From Fen-1273 sp963748405 (GTDB lineage Bacteria > Bacteroidota > Ignavibacteria > UBA10030 > UBA6906): a DNA stretch of 64,000 nt. The notes beneath the pieces are model-generated. The model was not told where the DNA came from. It made no database searches and worked only from the letters and a program-made list of their open reading frames with translations. The stretch spans positions 779,343 to 843,342 of the forward strand of contig CAVVIT010000006.1 of assembly GCA_963748405.1 (NCBI GenBank). Reading direction: 5' to 3'. This document shows positions 9,145-17,513 of the stretch, piece after piece. Every line of letters begins with the position of its first letter. The first letter of the stretch is position 1. Position numbers and translations under genes: made by a program.

Positions 9145-9920
9145 CGTGCTCCGCGGTAGAATTCTTCGATGGATGTGATGAGCCCGGAGGCGTTCGATTG
9201 CCGGGCGATGATGTCCGCGGGGAGCCCGAGTGCTCTCACGGCGTCCGCCGTGGAGGGCCCGATCGCGGCGATTCGTGCGTGATCGGCGACGGCGCCGAGC
9301 TCCCGGGGACCGAAGAACGAGACGAAATTCTCCGCCGCGGAGGGACTGGCGAACGTGACGACGTCGAACTCTCCCGCAAGCACCCGGGGAGCGAACCTCG
9401 GGCCGTCGATCCCCTCCGGACGGGTCGTCACGTACACGGTCACGGTCTCGACGGCCGCCCCCTGCTCCCGCAGTGTCTCCGCGACCTCCCGGCGCGCGAT
9501 ATTTCCCCGCGGGATGAGCACGCGCTTCCCCGGGAGCGAGCCCCCGAGGGAAGACCCGAGCGATGCGCCGGTAAATTCCGCGGGAACGTACGCGACGGGC
9601 ACCCCGCAAGCCTCGAGCGCGGAGGCCGTGGCGTCCCCCACGGCAGCCGAGCGCGCACGGGAGAGGGCCGCAGGGGGGACGCCGAGCACGCGGGTCCTCC
9701 CGACGAACATCTCCACGGCGGTCACGCTCGTGAACACGAGCAGGTCGAACTCGTCCAGCCGTGCGATCGCCCGGTCACATTCGTCCCACGAAACGGGAGG
9801 GCCGGTGGCGATCATGGGAACCACGACCGCCTTCCCTCCCCTTGCTTCGATCTCCCGGACCATCTCGAGCGAGCGCTCCTTCTCGCGCGTCACGAGGATT
9901 GTCCTTCCGCGGAGCGTCAT
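9141..9920 (-). CDS. hemD: Uroporphyrinogen-III synthase
   Basis: HemD cyclises hydroxymethylbilane with inversion of ring D to give uroporphyrinogen III. At 259 residues it matches the family, which is poorly conserved in sequence. Visible features are the N-terminal GRTILVTREKERS, the FTSVTAVEMFVGR segment of the first lobe, and the C-terminal VVTFASPSAAENFVSFFG and AAIGPSTADAVRALG segments typical of the second lobe. It overlaps hemC by four bases upstream and hemE by four bases downstream, so it is translated between its substrate-supplying and product-consuming partners. Confidence 0.93.
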   Translation of the reverse strand: MTLRGRTILVTREKERSLEMVREIEARGGKAVVVPMIATGPPVSWDECDRAIARLDEFDLLVFTSVTAVEMFVGRTRVLGVPPAALSRARSAAVGDATASALEACGVPVAYVPAEFTGASLGSSLGGSLPGKRVLIPRGNIARREVAETLREQGAAVETVTVYVTTRPEGIDGPRFAPRVLAGEFDVVTFASPSAAENFVSFFGPRELGAVADHARIAAIGPSTADAVRALGLPADIIARQSNASGLITSIEEFYRGAR

Positions 9921-10879
9921 CGCGCAGGGCCGCCGGACCTGATGTCCTTCAGTATCCTGTCTGCTCCCCCCGCAAGGAGCGTCTCCCCGAGGGATCGCCC
10001 GAGCGCGGCGGCGCCGGAGGCAAAACCGTGCGTCTTCCCGCGGACGACCGTCCTTCCGTCGAGCGAGGCCACGAGTGCATCGAGGTGGAGCTCCTCCTGC
10101 TCACCGTGTTTCTCGATCCGGGCGTACGCGCCGATCGGCACCTGGCAGCCCCCTTCGAGCGTCCCCAGGAGCGCCCGCTCCGCCTGCACCGCACAGGCGG
10201 TGGGAGGATCGTCGAGGCCCGAGAGTATCGCCAGCGTCTTCCTGTCACCCGCGCGGACTTCCAGGGCGATCGCCCCCTGCCCGACCGCGGGAAGGAGGAT
10301 ATCCAGGGGAACGATTTCGCCGATGGACTCATCCCATCCGAGCCGCCTGACTCCCGCACACGCGAGGATCATTCCCGCCCACGATGAATCTCTCAGCTTG
10401 CTCATCCTGGTATTGAGGTTCCCGCGGATGTCGACGATCCTGAAGTCGGGGCGCCTGGCCAGCAGCTGGCTCCTGCGGCGAAGGCTCCCGGTGGCAATCT
10501 CCGCCCCCTGCTTCTGTTCGAGGAGTGTGCGCAGGGGGTTCTCCGGGTGCGGGATGAACACGTCCCGGACGTCCTCGCGGCGGCAGACGGCGCCGAGCGC
10601 AAGCCCTTCCGGGAGCCCGGTCGGGAGGTCCTTCAGGCTGTGGACCGCGCAGTCGATCCGCCCGGCCAGGAGTGCCTCCTCGATCTCCCGGGTGAACAGC
10701 CCCCGGTCGCCGATCGCCGAGAGGGGGGAGTCGAGTATTCTGTCGCCGGTCGTCCGTATCACCTCGATGGCGACCCGGCACGACGGGGAGACGCTGCCGA
10801 TCTCCGACTCCACCCACCGGGCCTGCCAGAGTGCCAGATCGCTCCCCCGGCTTCCGATTGTGAGAGAGCTAGAGGTCAT
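9917..10879 (-). CDS. hemC: Hydroxymethylbilane synthase (porphobilinogen deaminase)
   Basis: HemC polymerises four porphobilinogens into hydroxymethylbilane on a covalent dipyrromethane cofactor. The 320 residues show TIGSRGSDLALWQA at the N-terminus, HSLKDLPTGLPEGL, the arginine-rich GSLRRRSQLLARRPD and RGNLNTRMSKL. The cofactor-attachment cysteine is C245 in LEGGCQVPIGAY. It overlaps the hemA 3' end by 11 bases and the hemD start by four, forming the common hemA-hemC-hemD order. Confidence 0.95.
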   Translation of the reverse strand: MTSSSLTIGSRGSDLALWQARWVESEIGSVSPSCRVAIEVIRTTGDRILDSPLSAIGDRGLFTREIEEALLAGRIDCAVHSLKDLPTGLPEGLALGAVCRREDVRDVFIPHPENPLRTLLEQKQGAEIATGSLRRRSQLLARRPDFRIVDIRGNLNTRMSKLRDSSWAGMILACAGVRRLGWDESIGEIVPLDILLPAVGQGAIALEVRAGDRKTLAILSGLDDPPTACAVQAERALLGTLEGGCQVPIGAYARIEKHGEQEELHLDALVASLDGRTVVRGKTHGFASGAAALGRSLGETLLAGGADRILKDIRSGGPAR

Positions 10880-12161
10880 GGCCCTCCTCCCCGTTTCCCG
10901 TCATGCCGAACAGGTCCCTGAGCGCCTTCACGCGGTTGACAAGATCCCCGCCGTGTCCGCCGGATTCCGTCGACTGCTTCAGGACCGTCGTCGGGTGATG
11001 AAGGATCTTGTTCACGATTCTTTTCGTCACGATCTCCAGAAGCTCCCTGTCCTCGGGCCTGAACCTGTTGACGTGCCGCGAGACCTCCCCGGCGCGGATC
11101 GCTTCGAGGGATTCCCGGAACTCCTGAATCGTCGGACCCACCTCGAGCGCGTGCTGCCAGCGGAGGAACGCGACAAGCTCTTCGCGGATAATCCGCGTAA
11201 CGTGGGGGAGCTCTCCTTTTCGCCGGTCCAGGTTCCGGTCGACGATCGTGCTCAGCGCGTCGATGTCGTAGAGGAACACGTTTTCGATTTTCCCCGCCGC
11301 GGGATTGACGTTACGCGGCAGGCCGATGTCGATGATGAAGAGCGGGTTGTTGGACCGCTGCTTCATCACCCGGTGGACTTCCTCCGGCTGCACGATGTAC
11401 GAGGGGCTGGTGACGGACGTGACGACGATGTCGACTGTCCGGAGGGCATCGGCGATCCCCTCGTAATCGATCACGGTCCCCCCGAACGCCGCGACGAGCG
11501 CCTCGGCCTTCTCCCGGGTCCGGTTTGCGATTCTGATCTGGCCGATCCCCTTCCCCGCGAGATGGCGGAGCGTCAGCTCTCCGGTTTCGCCCGCCCCGAC
11601 GAGGAGGACCGACTTCTTCGACAGGTCGGCGTAAATTTTGCTTGCCAGCTCCACTGCTGCGTAGCTGACGGAGACCGCGCCTTCGCAAATCGACGTTTCG
11701 GTCCGGACCCGTTTCCCCACGTGGAGCGCCGCCTGCATGAGGCGGTTCATGAGCGGGCCCATCGTGCCGCTTTCGCGCGCGAGGTTGAACCCGTCTTTGA
11801 TCTGGCCGAGGATCTGGACGTCCCCGATGACCATGGACTCGACTCCGGCCGCAACCCGGAAGAGGTGCGCGATCGCACCCCCCGCCTGCGCGGAGACGAA
11901 ATGCTCCGTGCCGACGGAAGAGCCCGCCCCCTTCACGTCGATGAGGAACCGCCGCAGCGCGGCGTCGTCCACGGGATCGCTCCCGGCCGTCCCGTACAGT
12001 TCCGTCCTGTTGCAGGTCGAAACCAGAACGCACTCGTCGAGGTGCTGCTCCCCCTTCAGCCGGGGAAGCGCGGTGCGGATCTCCTCGTCGGAAAGCCACA
12101 TCTTCTCGCGCACTTCAAGCGCGGCGGTGTGGTGGCTGATCCCGATGGAATGAAGGTTCAT
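10869..12161 (-). CDS. hemA: Glutamyl-tRNA reductase
   Basis: HemA reduces glutamyl-tRNA to glutamate-1-semialdehyde, the committing step of the C5 pathway, using NADPH. The 430-residue protein has the N-terminal GISHHTAALEVREK, the catalytic cysteine C50 in VSTCNRTELY, the FRVAAGVESMVIGD and ILGQIKDGF segments, the nucleotide-binding VLLVGAGETGELTLRHLAGKG, and the helical dimerisation tail. The start at 12161 is taken from homology, since the Shine-Dalgarno there is weak. It begins two bases after the hemX stop, so translation may be coupled to hemX. In known systems HemA is feedback-controlled by heme; nothing in the DNA shows this directly. Confidence 0.95.
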   Translation of the reverse strand: MNLHSIGISHHTAALEVREKMWLSDEEIRTALPRLKGEQHLDECVLVSTCNRTELYGTAGSDPVDDAALRRFLIDVKGAGSSVGTEHFVSAQAGGAIAHLFRVAAGVESMVIGDVQILGQIKDGFNLARESGTMGPLMNRLMQAALHVGKRVRTETSICEGAVSVSYAAVELASKIYADLSKKSVLLVGAGETGELTLRHLAGKGIGQIRIANRTREKAEALVAAFGGTVIDYEGIADALRTVDIVVTSVTSPSYIVQPEEVHRVMKQRSNNPLFIIDIGLPRNVNPAAGKIENVFLYDIDALSTIVDRNLDRRKGELPHVTRIIREELVAFLRWQHALEVGPTIQEFRESLEAIRAGEVSRHVNRFRPEDRELLEIVTKRIVNKILHHPTTVLKQSTESGGHGGDLVNRVKALRDLFGMTGNGEEGHDL

Positions 12162-12163
12162 TC

Positions 12164-12994
12164 TCAATGAAAGCTGTGGAATCCGCTCAGGTAGAGATTG
12201 ATCACGGTCATGGACAGGAACACGAAACAGAACGCCACGAGCGTGATGATCATCGTCTTCCTCCCCTGCCAGCCGAGCCGCCGCTTCGCCCCCAGGGCGA
12301 GGGCGTACAGGCACCAGATCAAGAGCGTGCCCACGAGCTTGGGGTCCAGGTACGAGAAGTTGCTGAACACGCGGGGGAGCCATATCACGCCGATGACGAT
12401 GGCCACGCCGAGGGCGACAAACCCGAAGACCTCGGCCTTGTGGCTCATCGTTTCGAGCGTCTCCAGGTTCGGCAGCCGGTTGTAGACCGTCCCGAACCGG
12501 GACGACTTGATCTCGTGGTAGAGCATAAGATAGAGGAAGCCGTAGGCGGCCGAGAGAGAAATTGCCGTGTACCCCAGGATCGCCGCGGAGACGTGGAATC
12601 CGAGCACGACGCTGTGGAGGTACGCCGGGAGGTCGAACCTGTCCCTGATGAACACCGAGGAGACGGTCTGAAACGCGAAAGCGAGGGAGAGGATGAAAAA
12701 GCCGGTGGCGCTCGCCTTCGTGCGGACTTCGATGTACGTGTACCCGATCGCGATCGATGCCGCCAGGACGGTCATGATCTCGAACACCGAGGTGATGGGG
12801 GGATGATCGAACGCGATCGTTCTGACGGCCAGGTACACGCAGTGCAGGGCGACCGTTGCCAGGAGCGCGGGGGTTTTGATCCGGGCAAGACGGGGAAAGC
12901 TGCCGAAAAACGAGAGTCCGTACAGCGCGGTGAGCGCCGCGTACAGTGCCGGAACGAGGATGAGAAGAACGAGGACGACAGCCTGGAGATTCAT
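12164..12994 (-). CDS. hemX: HemX/CcsA-family integral membrane protein
   Basis: This 276-residue protein has about eight hydrophobic segments and is the first gene of the heme operon. It aligns with CcsA/ResC-type cytochrome c assembly proteins from the central helices to the end (GWQGRK, LYLSGFHSFH). However, the tryptophan-rich WWD heme-handling motif is degenerate, reading roughly PRVFSNFSYLDPK where CcsA has W-G-x-x-W-x-W-D. That, together with the position directly before hemA, fits the HemX group, reported in Bacillus to lower HemA levels. A true cytochrome c synthase role is less likely. Confidence 0.8.
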   Translation of the reverse strand: MNLQAVVLVLLILVPALYAALTALYGLSFFGSFPRLARIKTPALLATVALHCVYLAVRTIAFDHPPITSVFEIMTVLAASIAIGYTYIEVRTKASATGFFILSLAFAFQTVSSVFIRDRFDLPAYLHSVVLGFHVSAAILGYTAISLSAAYGFLYLMLYHEIKSSRFGTVYNRLPNLETLETMSHKAEVFGFVALGVAIVIGVIWLPRVFSNFSYLDPKLVGTLLIWCLYALALGAKRRLGWQGRKTMIITLVAFCFVFLSMTVINLYLSGFHSFH

Positions 12995-13101
12995 CTGGCG
13001 AAGACGTTTATTCGATTATGAGCTGACAAAATATAAGGATTTTCCGCGAGAAACTAAACCCGCGGTTTGCTCCCGAGAAGACCGAATGGTATCTTGAATG
13101 A
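12995..13101. promoter_or_regulatory. Divergent intergenic region between hemX and the CPXCG gene
   Basis: This AT-richer gap separates the start of the heme operon (minus) from a plus-strand small gene, so it should hold both promoters. On the minus strand, TTATATTTTG (about 13029-13038) is one base off the Bacteroidota -7 element TAnnTTTG. I do not see a clean -33/-7 or -35/-10 pair, so only the general assignment is supported. Confidence 0.35.
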
Positions 13102-13290
13102 ATGGAGATTGAAGCCACGTTCGTCTGCGCTTTCTGCTTCCAGGTCAACGACACGCTCGTCGATGCCTCGGGAGGCCCCTCACAGGAGTACACGGAAGAC
13201 TGCAGGGTATGCTGCCGGCCGAACGACCTGAAAATCACCGTCGAACCGGGGGGGACGGACGCCAGCATCGAGTCGCGCCCTGGTTCCTGA
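13102..13290 (+). CDS. CPXCG-motif cysteine-rich small protein
   Basis: This 62-residue protein belongs to the Cys_rich_CPXCG family (small zinc-ribbon-like proteins of unknown function). An N-terminal C-x-x-C pair (CAFC, residues 9-12) is followed by a second cluster (C-R-V-C-C-R-P near 34-40), with the acidic QEYTEDC run that is characteristic of the family before it. The first pair reads CAFC rather than the CPxCG that gives the family its name. It stands alone just before an ECF sigma gene and may or may not be co-transcribed with it. Confidence 0.85.
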   Translation: MEIEATFVCAFCFQVNDTLVDASGGPSQEYTEDCRVCCRPNDLKITVEPGGTDASIESRPGS

Positions 13291-13320
13291 ACCCTTTTCA
13301 ACGATCATGGCATCTCACAC

Positions 13321-13947
13321 GTGACAGGACCCCAGATACGAAAGCTTGCGGAGACGAGCCTGATTGCGGCCGCCCGCGGGGGAGACCCGCGGGCGTTCAG
13401 CGAACTTGTCCGCCGGTACGAGCAGACCGTCTACAGGTACGCGTTCAAGCTCTGCCGTGACAGGGAGAAGGCCGAAGAGACGTTCCAGGACACGTTCATC
13501 AACGTGTACAGGAAACTGGGCTCTTTCGACGGGCGCTCCCGGTTCTCGACCTGGCTCTACACGATCGTGACGAACAACTGCCTGATGCGGCACCGCAGGC
13601 GGAAGATCCGCGATATCGAGGAGTCCCTCGAGGCGCTCGAGAGCCCCGCGACGTCGGACGACGGGACGTTCGCGCACGAGATCGCCCGCTGGGACGAGAC
13701 GCCGGCGGACATACTCATGAAGGGGGAACTCAGGGACCGTATCGAAAAGGCCATTGAAAAACTTCCCGACGAATACAGAATCGTGTTCACGCTGAGGGAC
13801 ATGGAAGAGAAATCGACTGAGGAAACCGCGCGGATCGTCGGCATATCCGTCGAGGCGGCGAAATCCCGCCTTCGCCGCGCGCGGGCATTTCTCAGGGAGG
13901 AGCTGACACCCTACATGGCACGCGGAAAGGGGAGGAACGGCCGATGA
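13321..13947 (+). CDS. ECF-type RNA polymerase sigma-70 factor
   Basis: This 208-residue sigma factor has region 2 (FSELVRRYEQTVYRYAFKLCRD, EETFQDTFINVYRKL, RFSTWLYTIVTNNCLMRHRRR) and region 4 (EKLPDEYRIVFTLRDMEEKSTEETARIVG, then VEAAKSRLRRARAFLREEL). It lacks regions 1 and 3, as ECF sigmas do. The likely start is GTG at 13321; no good Shine-Dalgarno is visible there. The stop overlaps the next gene, a zinc-finger anti-sigma, as ATGA. The regulon and signal are unknown; ECF pairs of this layout often regulate their own operon. Confidence 0.93.
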   Translation: MTGPQIRKLAETSLIAAARGGDPRAFSELVRRYEQTVYRYAFKLCRDREKAEETFQDTFINVYRKLGSFDGRSRFSTWLYTIVTNNCLMRHRRRKIRDIEESLEALESPATSDDGTFAHEIARWDETPADILMKGELRDRIEKAIEKLPDEYRIVFTLRDMEEKSTEETARIVGISVEAAKSRLRRARAFLREELTPYMARGKGRNGR

Positions 13948-14225
13948 AATGCTCGAACGTGTATCGCCACATCTGCGACAACCTGGATCAGCGGCTCGGG
14001 ACGCGCCGCTGCCGCGAGATACGGCAGCACATCGGCGTCTGCCCCGACTGCAGGGCGTACCTTGCTTCGCTCAAGAGGACGGTCGAGCTGTACAGGTCGA
14101 TCCCACCCCCCCGCCTCCCGAAGGCGGCCCACGACCGGCTGATCAGGGCGCTCTCCGCTCACGGGTGCCTTCCCGTGCCGCATCCGGCGGTCGCGCGCAG
14201 GCCCCCCCGGCGCAGGCAGAAGTAG
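13944..14225 (+). CDS. Zinc-binding anti-sigma factor (zf-HC2 type), short
   Basis: This 93-residue protein is coupled to the ECF sigma gene by an ATGA overlap. It carries the zinc anti-sigma signature H-x3-C-x2-C (HIGVCPDC, about 31-38) followed by the helix that grips the sigma factor. It ends in a proline/arginine-rich tail and has no membrane segment, so it would be a soluble anti-sigma, as in redox-responsive ZAS proteins such as RsrA. The signal is not evident. Confidence 0.82.
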   Translation: MKCSNVYRHICDNLDQRLGTRRCREIRQHIGVCPDCRAYLASLKRTVELYRSIPPPRLPKAAHDRLIRALSAHGCLPVPHPAVARRPPRRRQK

Positions 14226-14235
14226 TCCCCCTCCC

Positions 14236-15744
14236 TCAGGGGATGTTCAGCCTGCTTTTCCTGTACCCGTACGCAAAGTACACCACCATCCCGATCACGA
14301 GCCACACGCCGAACCTGACCCAGGTCACCCCGGGAAGCCCGAGCATGAGGTAGACGCACGAGAGTATGCCGAGGATGGGCACCAGCGGAACGAACGGGGT
14401 CCTGAACGCACGTTTCCGGTCGGGCTCCCTGCGGCGGAGGACGATCACGCCCGCGCACACGAGGACGAATGCGAACAGCGTGCCGATATTCGTCAGCTCG
14501 ACGATCTCATTGATGTTCGCGATTGCCGAGATCGCGGCCACGACCACCCCCGTCCATATGGTCGTGACGTGGGGCGTCCGGTACTTCGGGTGGACGCTCG
14601 CGAAATGCGGGGGGAGGAGTCCGTCGCGCGACATCGAGAAAAATATCCGGGGCTGGCCGTACTGGAAAACGAGAAGCACGGCGCTCATGGACACGACGGC
14701 GCCGAACGCGACGATCCCTGCGGACACGTCCGCACCGACGTACGCGAACGCCGCCGCAAGCGGATCGGCCACGCCGAGGTGGTTCCACGGGACCATCCCG
14801 GTGAGCACGAGCGCGACAAGGACATAGATGACGGTGCACACGATGAGCGAACCGATGATCCCGATCGGGAGGTCCCGGGAGGGCCGCTTGCACTCCTCCG
14901 CCGCCGTGGAAATAGCGTCGAACCCGATGTAGGCGAAGAAGATCAGGCTGGCGCCCACCCACACCCCCTGGAATCCGTTGGGCATGAACGGGCTCCAGTT
15001 GGCGGGCTTCACAAACTTCGCCCCCGAGTAGATGAAGAACACCAGGATGAGGAGCTTGATGGCGACCATCACGTTGTTCGCGCGCGCCGACTCCTTCACG
15101 CCGATGACGAGGAGCCACGTGATGAGCATGACGATGATCACCGCCAGCGCGTTGAATATGAGCGGAATCCCCGCCACGACGGGATGCGACGTCCACGCTT
15201 CGTGCGCAAGGACGACGGCCGGGTCGGTCACCCCGGTCTGGATCACCGCGTCCGCCGCCTGGAGCGCCGAGCGGTAGTCGACGGCGAGCCAGGCGGGAAT
15301 GTGGAACCCGAGCCCGTCGCAGAGCTGGTGGAAGTACGCCGCCCACGCAATGGCAACGGCGACGTTCCCCACCGCGTACTCGATGATCAGGTCCCACCCG
15401 ATCACCCAGGCCACGAGCTCGCCGAGCGTCGCGTACGAATACGTGTACGCGCTCCCGGAGATCGGCACGAGCGAGGCGAATTCCGCGTAGCAGAGGCCGC
15501 AGAATGCGCAGGCGACCGCCGTGAGGATGAACGACAGGACGATCGCGGGTCCCGCGCCGGCGCGCATGGCGTCGCCGGCCACCGCGGTACCGATCGTCGC
15601 GAATATCCCCGACCCGATGATCGCACCGATCCCGAGCATGATGACGTCGAACGCCCCCAGGGCGCGCTTGAGCGACCGGTCGGGCGCCTCGGCCTCCTTC
15701 AGGATCGCGTCCAGGTTCTTCCTGCGGAACAGCGGGTGGCTCAT
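14236..15744 (-). CDS. APC-family amino acid permease
   Basis: This 502-residue integral membrane transporter of the amino acid-polyamine-organocation superfamily has about twelve hydrophobic helices. The first-helix substrate motif GIGAIIGSGIFATIGTA and the helix-6 GASLIFFAYIGFDAISTAAEECK segment place it with cationic/broad-range YfnA-type permeases. Its start overlaps the stop of the flavin oxidoreductase gene (15741) as ATGA, so the two are co-transcribed with the oxidoreductase first. The substrate cannot be assigned from sequence. It converges on the anti-sigma gene with only 10 bases between stops. Confidence 0.9.
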   Translation of the reverse strand: MSHPLFRRKNLDAILKEAEAPDRSLKRALGAFDVIMLGIGAIIGSGIFATIGTAVAGDAMRAGAGPAIVLSFILTAVACAFCGLCYAEFASLVPISGSAYTYSYATLGELVAWVIGWDLIIEYAVGNVAVAIAWAAYFHQLCDGLGFHIPAWLAVDYRSALQAADAVIQTGVTDPAVVLAHEAWTSHPVVAGIPLIFNALAVIIVMLITWLLVIGVKESARANNVMVAIKLLILVFFIYSGAKFVKPANWSPFMPNGFQGVWVGASLIFFAYIGFDAISTAAEECKRPSRDLPIGIIGSLIVCTVIYVLVALVLTGMVPWNHLGVADPLAAAFAYVGADVSAGIVAFGAVVSMSAVLLVFQYGQPRIFFSMSRDGLLPPHFASVHPKYRTPHVTTIWTGVVVAAISAIANINEIVELTNIGTLFAFVLVCAGVIVLRRREPDRKRAFRTPFVPLVPILGILSCVYLMLGLPGVTWVRFGVWLVIGMVVYFAYGYRKSRLNIP

Positions 15745-16724
15745 GGGGTCCTCTTGAGGTACTCCTGGCAGATTCTCTTCATCGCGGTCGCAGCGGAGTT
15801 GAACGCCCAGATGATCGACCCCCCCTGCGTCCCCGCGCTCAGGTCGCCGATCAGGAACATCCCGCTGACGTTCGTTTCATGCGCTTCCTTCACGTACGGC
15901 TCTTCGCCGTCGAATTCGATGCCGATCGTCTTCAGGAAATTCCTCGGCGTCGTCCCCCCGAGCGCGTACAGAACGAAGTCGAACGTCCGCGTTCCGTGCG
16001 CGGAGTCCGCGAACGCAACGGCGGGCTTTCCCCCGGCGTCGGTCACGGCCGACACGTCCGTTCCGTAGAGGACCTCGACCTGTCCCCGGCCGGCCAGCGC
16101 CAGGATGCTCTGCCTGTTGATGTCGTTCATGCGGGAAAATTCTCTCTTCCGGTAACTGAGTGAAACCCGGTTCCCTTTCTGGACGAGGTACTGGCAGTAT
16201 TCCGACGCCGAATCTCCTCCTCCCACGACGAGGATGTCGGCGCCGGCGACGTCCGTCGTCGTGACGTCGTACAGCACCCGGTCCCTGAGCGACGGGGGAA
16301 TCCTGTAGGCGGGCTTGTTCGGCTTGCCCAGTATGCCGATGGCGATTACGACGACGACGGCGTCATAGGAATCCCTGTCGGTCGTGATCGTGAAGCGCTG
16401 CTCGTCGGGATACTTGTGAATCTTGAAGACCGTCTCCCCGTAGTGCACCGTGATGGCGTTCTCGATGATCGTTCTGTCAAGGTAGGAAATCGTTTCATGT
16501 TTCGAGGAATCCACCAGGCACATCACCCCCGTGCAGACGGCTTCGAACCCCTTGTAGTTGGCCGTCACGAGCTTGTTGTCCGGGTAGTATTTCTTTATCG
16601 AAAACGAATGCTCCGCGGCCTTCTCCAGGATCAGGAGATCCGCGGCTTTGACACCGGCTGCCCGCGCTTCGGAGGCCATGCTGATCCCCGCGGGGCCCGC
16701 ACCGATGATGATCATGTCGTACAT
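15741..16724 (-). CDS. FAD/NAD(P)-dependent oxidoreductase, thioredoxin-reductase fold without CxxC
   Basis: This 327-residue flavoprotein has an N-terminal FAD motif (IIGAGPAGISMASEA) and a central NAD(P) motif (ILVVGGGDSASEYCQYL), plus the C-terminal FLIGDLSAGTQGGSI stretch that closes on FAD. The redox-active C-x-x-C of thioredoxin reductase is absent after the NADPH motif. That suggests a YpdA/ferredoxin-NADP-reductase-like enzyme using a different acceptor. It is the first gene of a two-gene run with the amino-acid permease. A specific reaction cannot be assigned. Confidence 0.82.
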   Translation of the reverse strand: MYDMIIIGAGPAGISMASEARAAGVKAADLLILEKAAEHSFSIKKYYPDNKLVTANYKGFEAVCTGVMCLVDSSKHETISYLDRTIIENAITVHYGETVFKIHKYPDEQRFTITTDRDSYDAVVVVIAIGILGKPNKPAYRIPPSLRDRVLYDVTTTDVAGADILVVGGGDSASEYCQYLVQKGNRVSLSYRKREFSRMNDINRQSILALAGRGQVEVLYGTDVSAVTDAGGKPAVAFADSAHGTRTFDFVLYALGGTTPRNFLKTIGIEFDGEEPYVKEAHETNVSGMFLIGDLSAGTQGGSIIWAFNSAATAMKRICQEYLKRTP

Positions 16725-16815
16725 GGGGGGTTTCGGCCAGATTGTGAATCCGGTAATTTACAAGGAAAGAGGAGAACTCCAAACGAAGAAGAGGAGAGGA
16801 AACGGGGGGAGGGGG

Positions 16816-16856
16816 AAAACAACGGCCCCTCCCCCGGAACGGGCGGGAGAGGGGCC
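16816..16856 (-). terminator. Probable rho-independent terminator
   Basis: A GC-rich inverted repeat (GGCCCCTC at 16824-16831 pairing with GAGGGGCC near 16849-16856, extended by CCC/GGG) lies just downstream of the stop at 16891 on the minus strand. It is followed on that strand by GTTGTTTT. It would end transcription from the small gene above before the oxidoreductase promoter. Confidence 0.6.
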
Positions 16857-16890
16857 TGGCAATTCCTGTGAGGCTGTCCCGGCGAGGGTC

Positions 16891-17274
16891 TTACATCGGC
16901 TGCCCCACCCAGGCGTACGAGGTCTTCTCGAACTGGATCGCACCTTTCACGACGCGGTGTTCGCCTGCGTGCATGGGAGACACCTCGGCCCCTTCCCTCC
17001 GGTCGAACGCGAACTGGACCGTCGATCCCTCGGAGGAAGCGCTCGTGCATTCCACCGATCCTTCGAATGTCATGACGTACACGCGGACTCCCGAAAGGAT
17101 GTACTCTTTCCCCCCCGTCGCCTTGAAATCCGCGAGTTTCATATTACCGAGCGAACGATCGTGTATCATCTTCGCGACGACCTGCTGCCCGTCGGTTGCC
17201 GAGGGACCGGCCAGGTACATTTTCGAAAACACGATGACCCCGAGAAGCGCGACGACGATTGCGATTGTTCTCAT
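16891..17274 (-). CDS. Small exported or membrane-anchored protein of unknown function
   Basis: This 127-residue protein begins with a short positively charged end and a hydrophobic segment (TIAIVVALLGVIVFSKMYLAG), so it is exported or anchored by its N-terminus. I recognise no domain in the remainder, which has one cysteine and ends in a beta-like stretch. The ATG at 17274 has a run of Gs about five bases upstream, and a hairpin terminator follows the stop, which supports a real single gene. An in-frame extension to 17643 runs into the peptidase gene and lacks a start signal. Confidence 0.6.
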   Translation of the reverse strand: MRTIAIVVALLGVIVFSKMYLAGPSATDGQQVVAKMIHDRSLGNMKLADFKATGGKEYILSGVRVYVMTFEGSVECTSASSEGSTVQFAFDRREGAEVSPMHAGEHRVVKGAIQFEKTSYAWVGQPM

Positions 17275-17513
17275 TGTTCCCCCCGTCCGAGTATGCTGTG
17301 TGAACTCTCTTTCATCCCCCATCGATCTTCTTCCGCACTGTTTCATCTGGCACTCATATGAACAAACCCTGTACCAACGGGGGTATTGTCCTGGAATGCC
17401 CGAATTCCCGCGGGAAACGGGGCTTTTCGAGTTCTGAGCACGCCGGAGAGGGAAAAATGACACCCCTATTCCGACTTCATTCGTAGATTCTACAATGGGC
17501 CGGAGGCGCCCGA

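Noticed and set aside
9138..12170. A 1010-codon open frame on the plus strand opposite hemA-hemD
   Set aside because: Composition is Arg/Pro/Gly/Asp-heavy with no domain, and the minus strand encodes four clearly conserved enzymes; GC-rich codon bias keeps antisense frames open.
12164..12994. Cytochrome c synthase CcsA for the first heme-operon gene
   Set aside because: The tryptophan-rich WWD motif is degenerate, favouring HemX.
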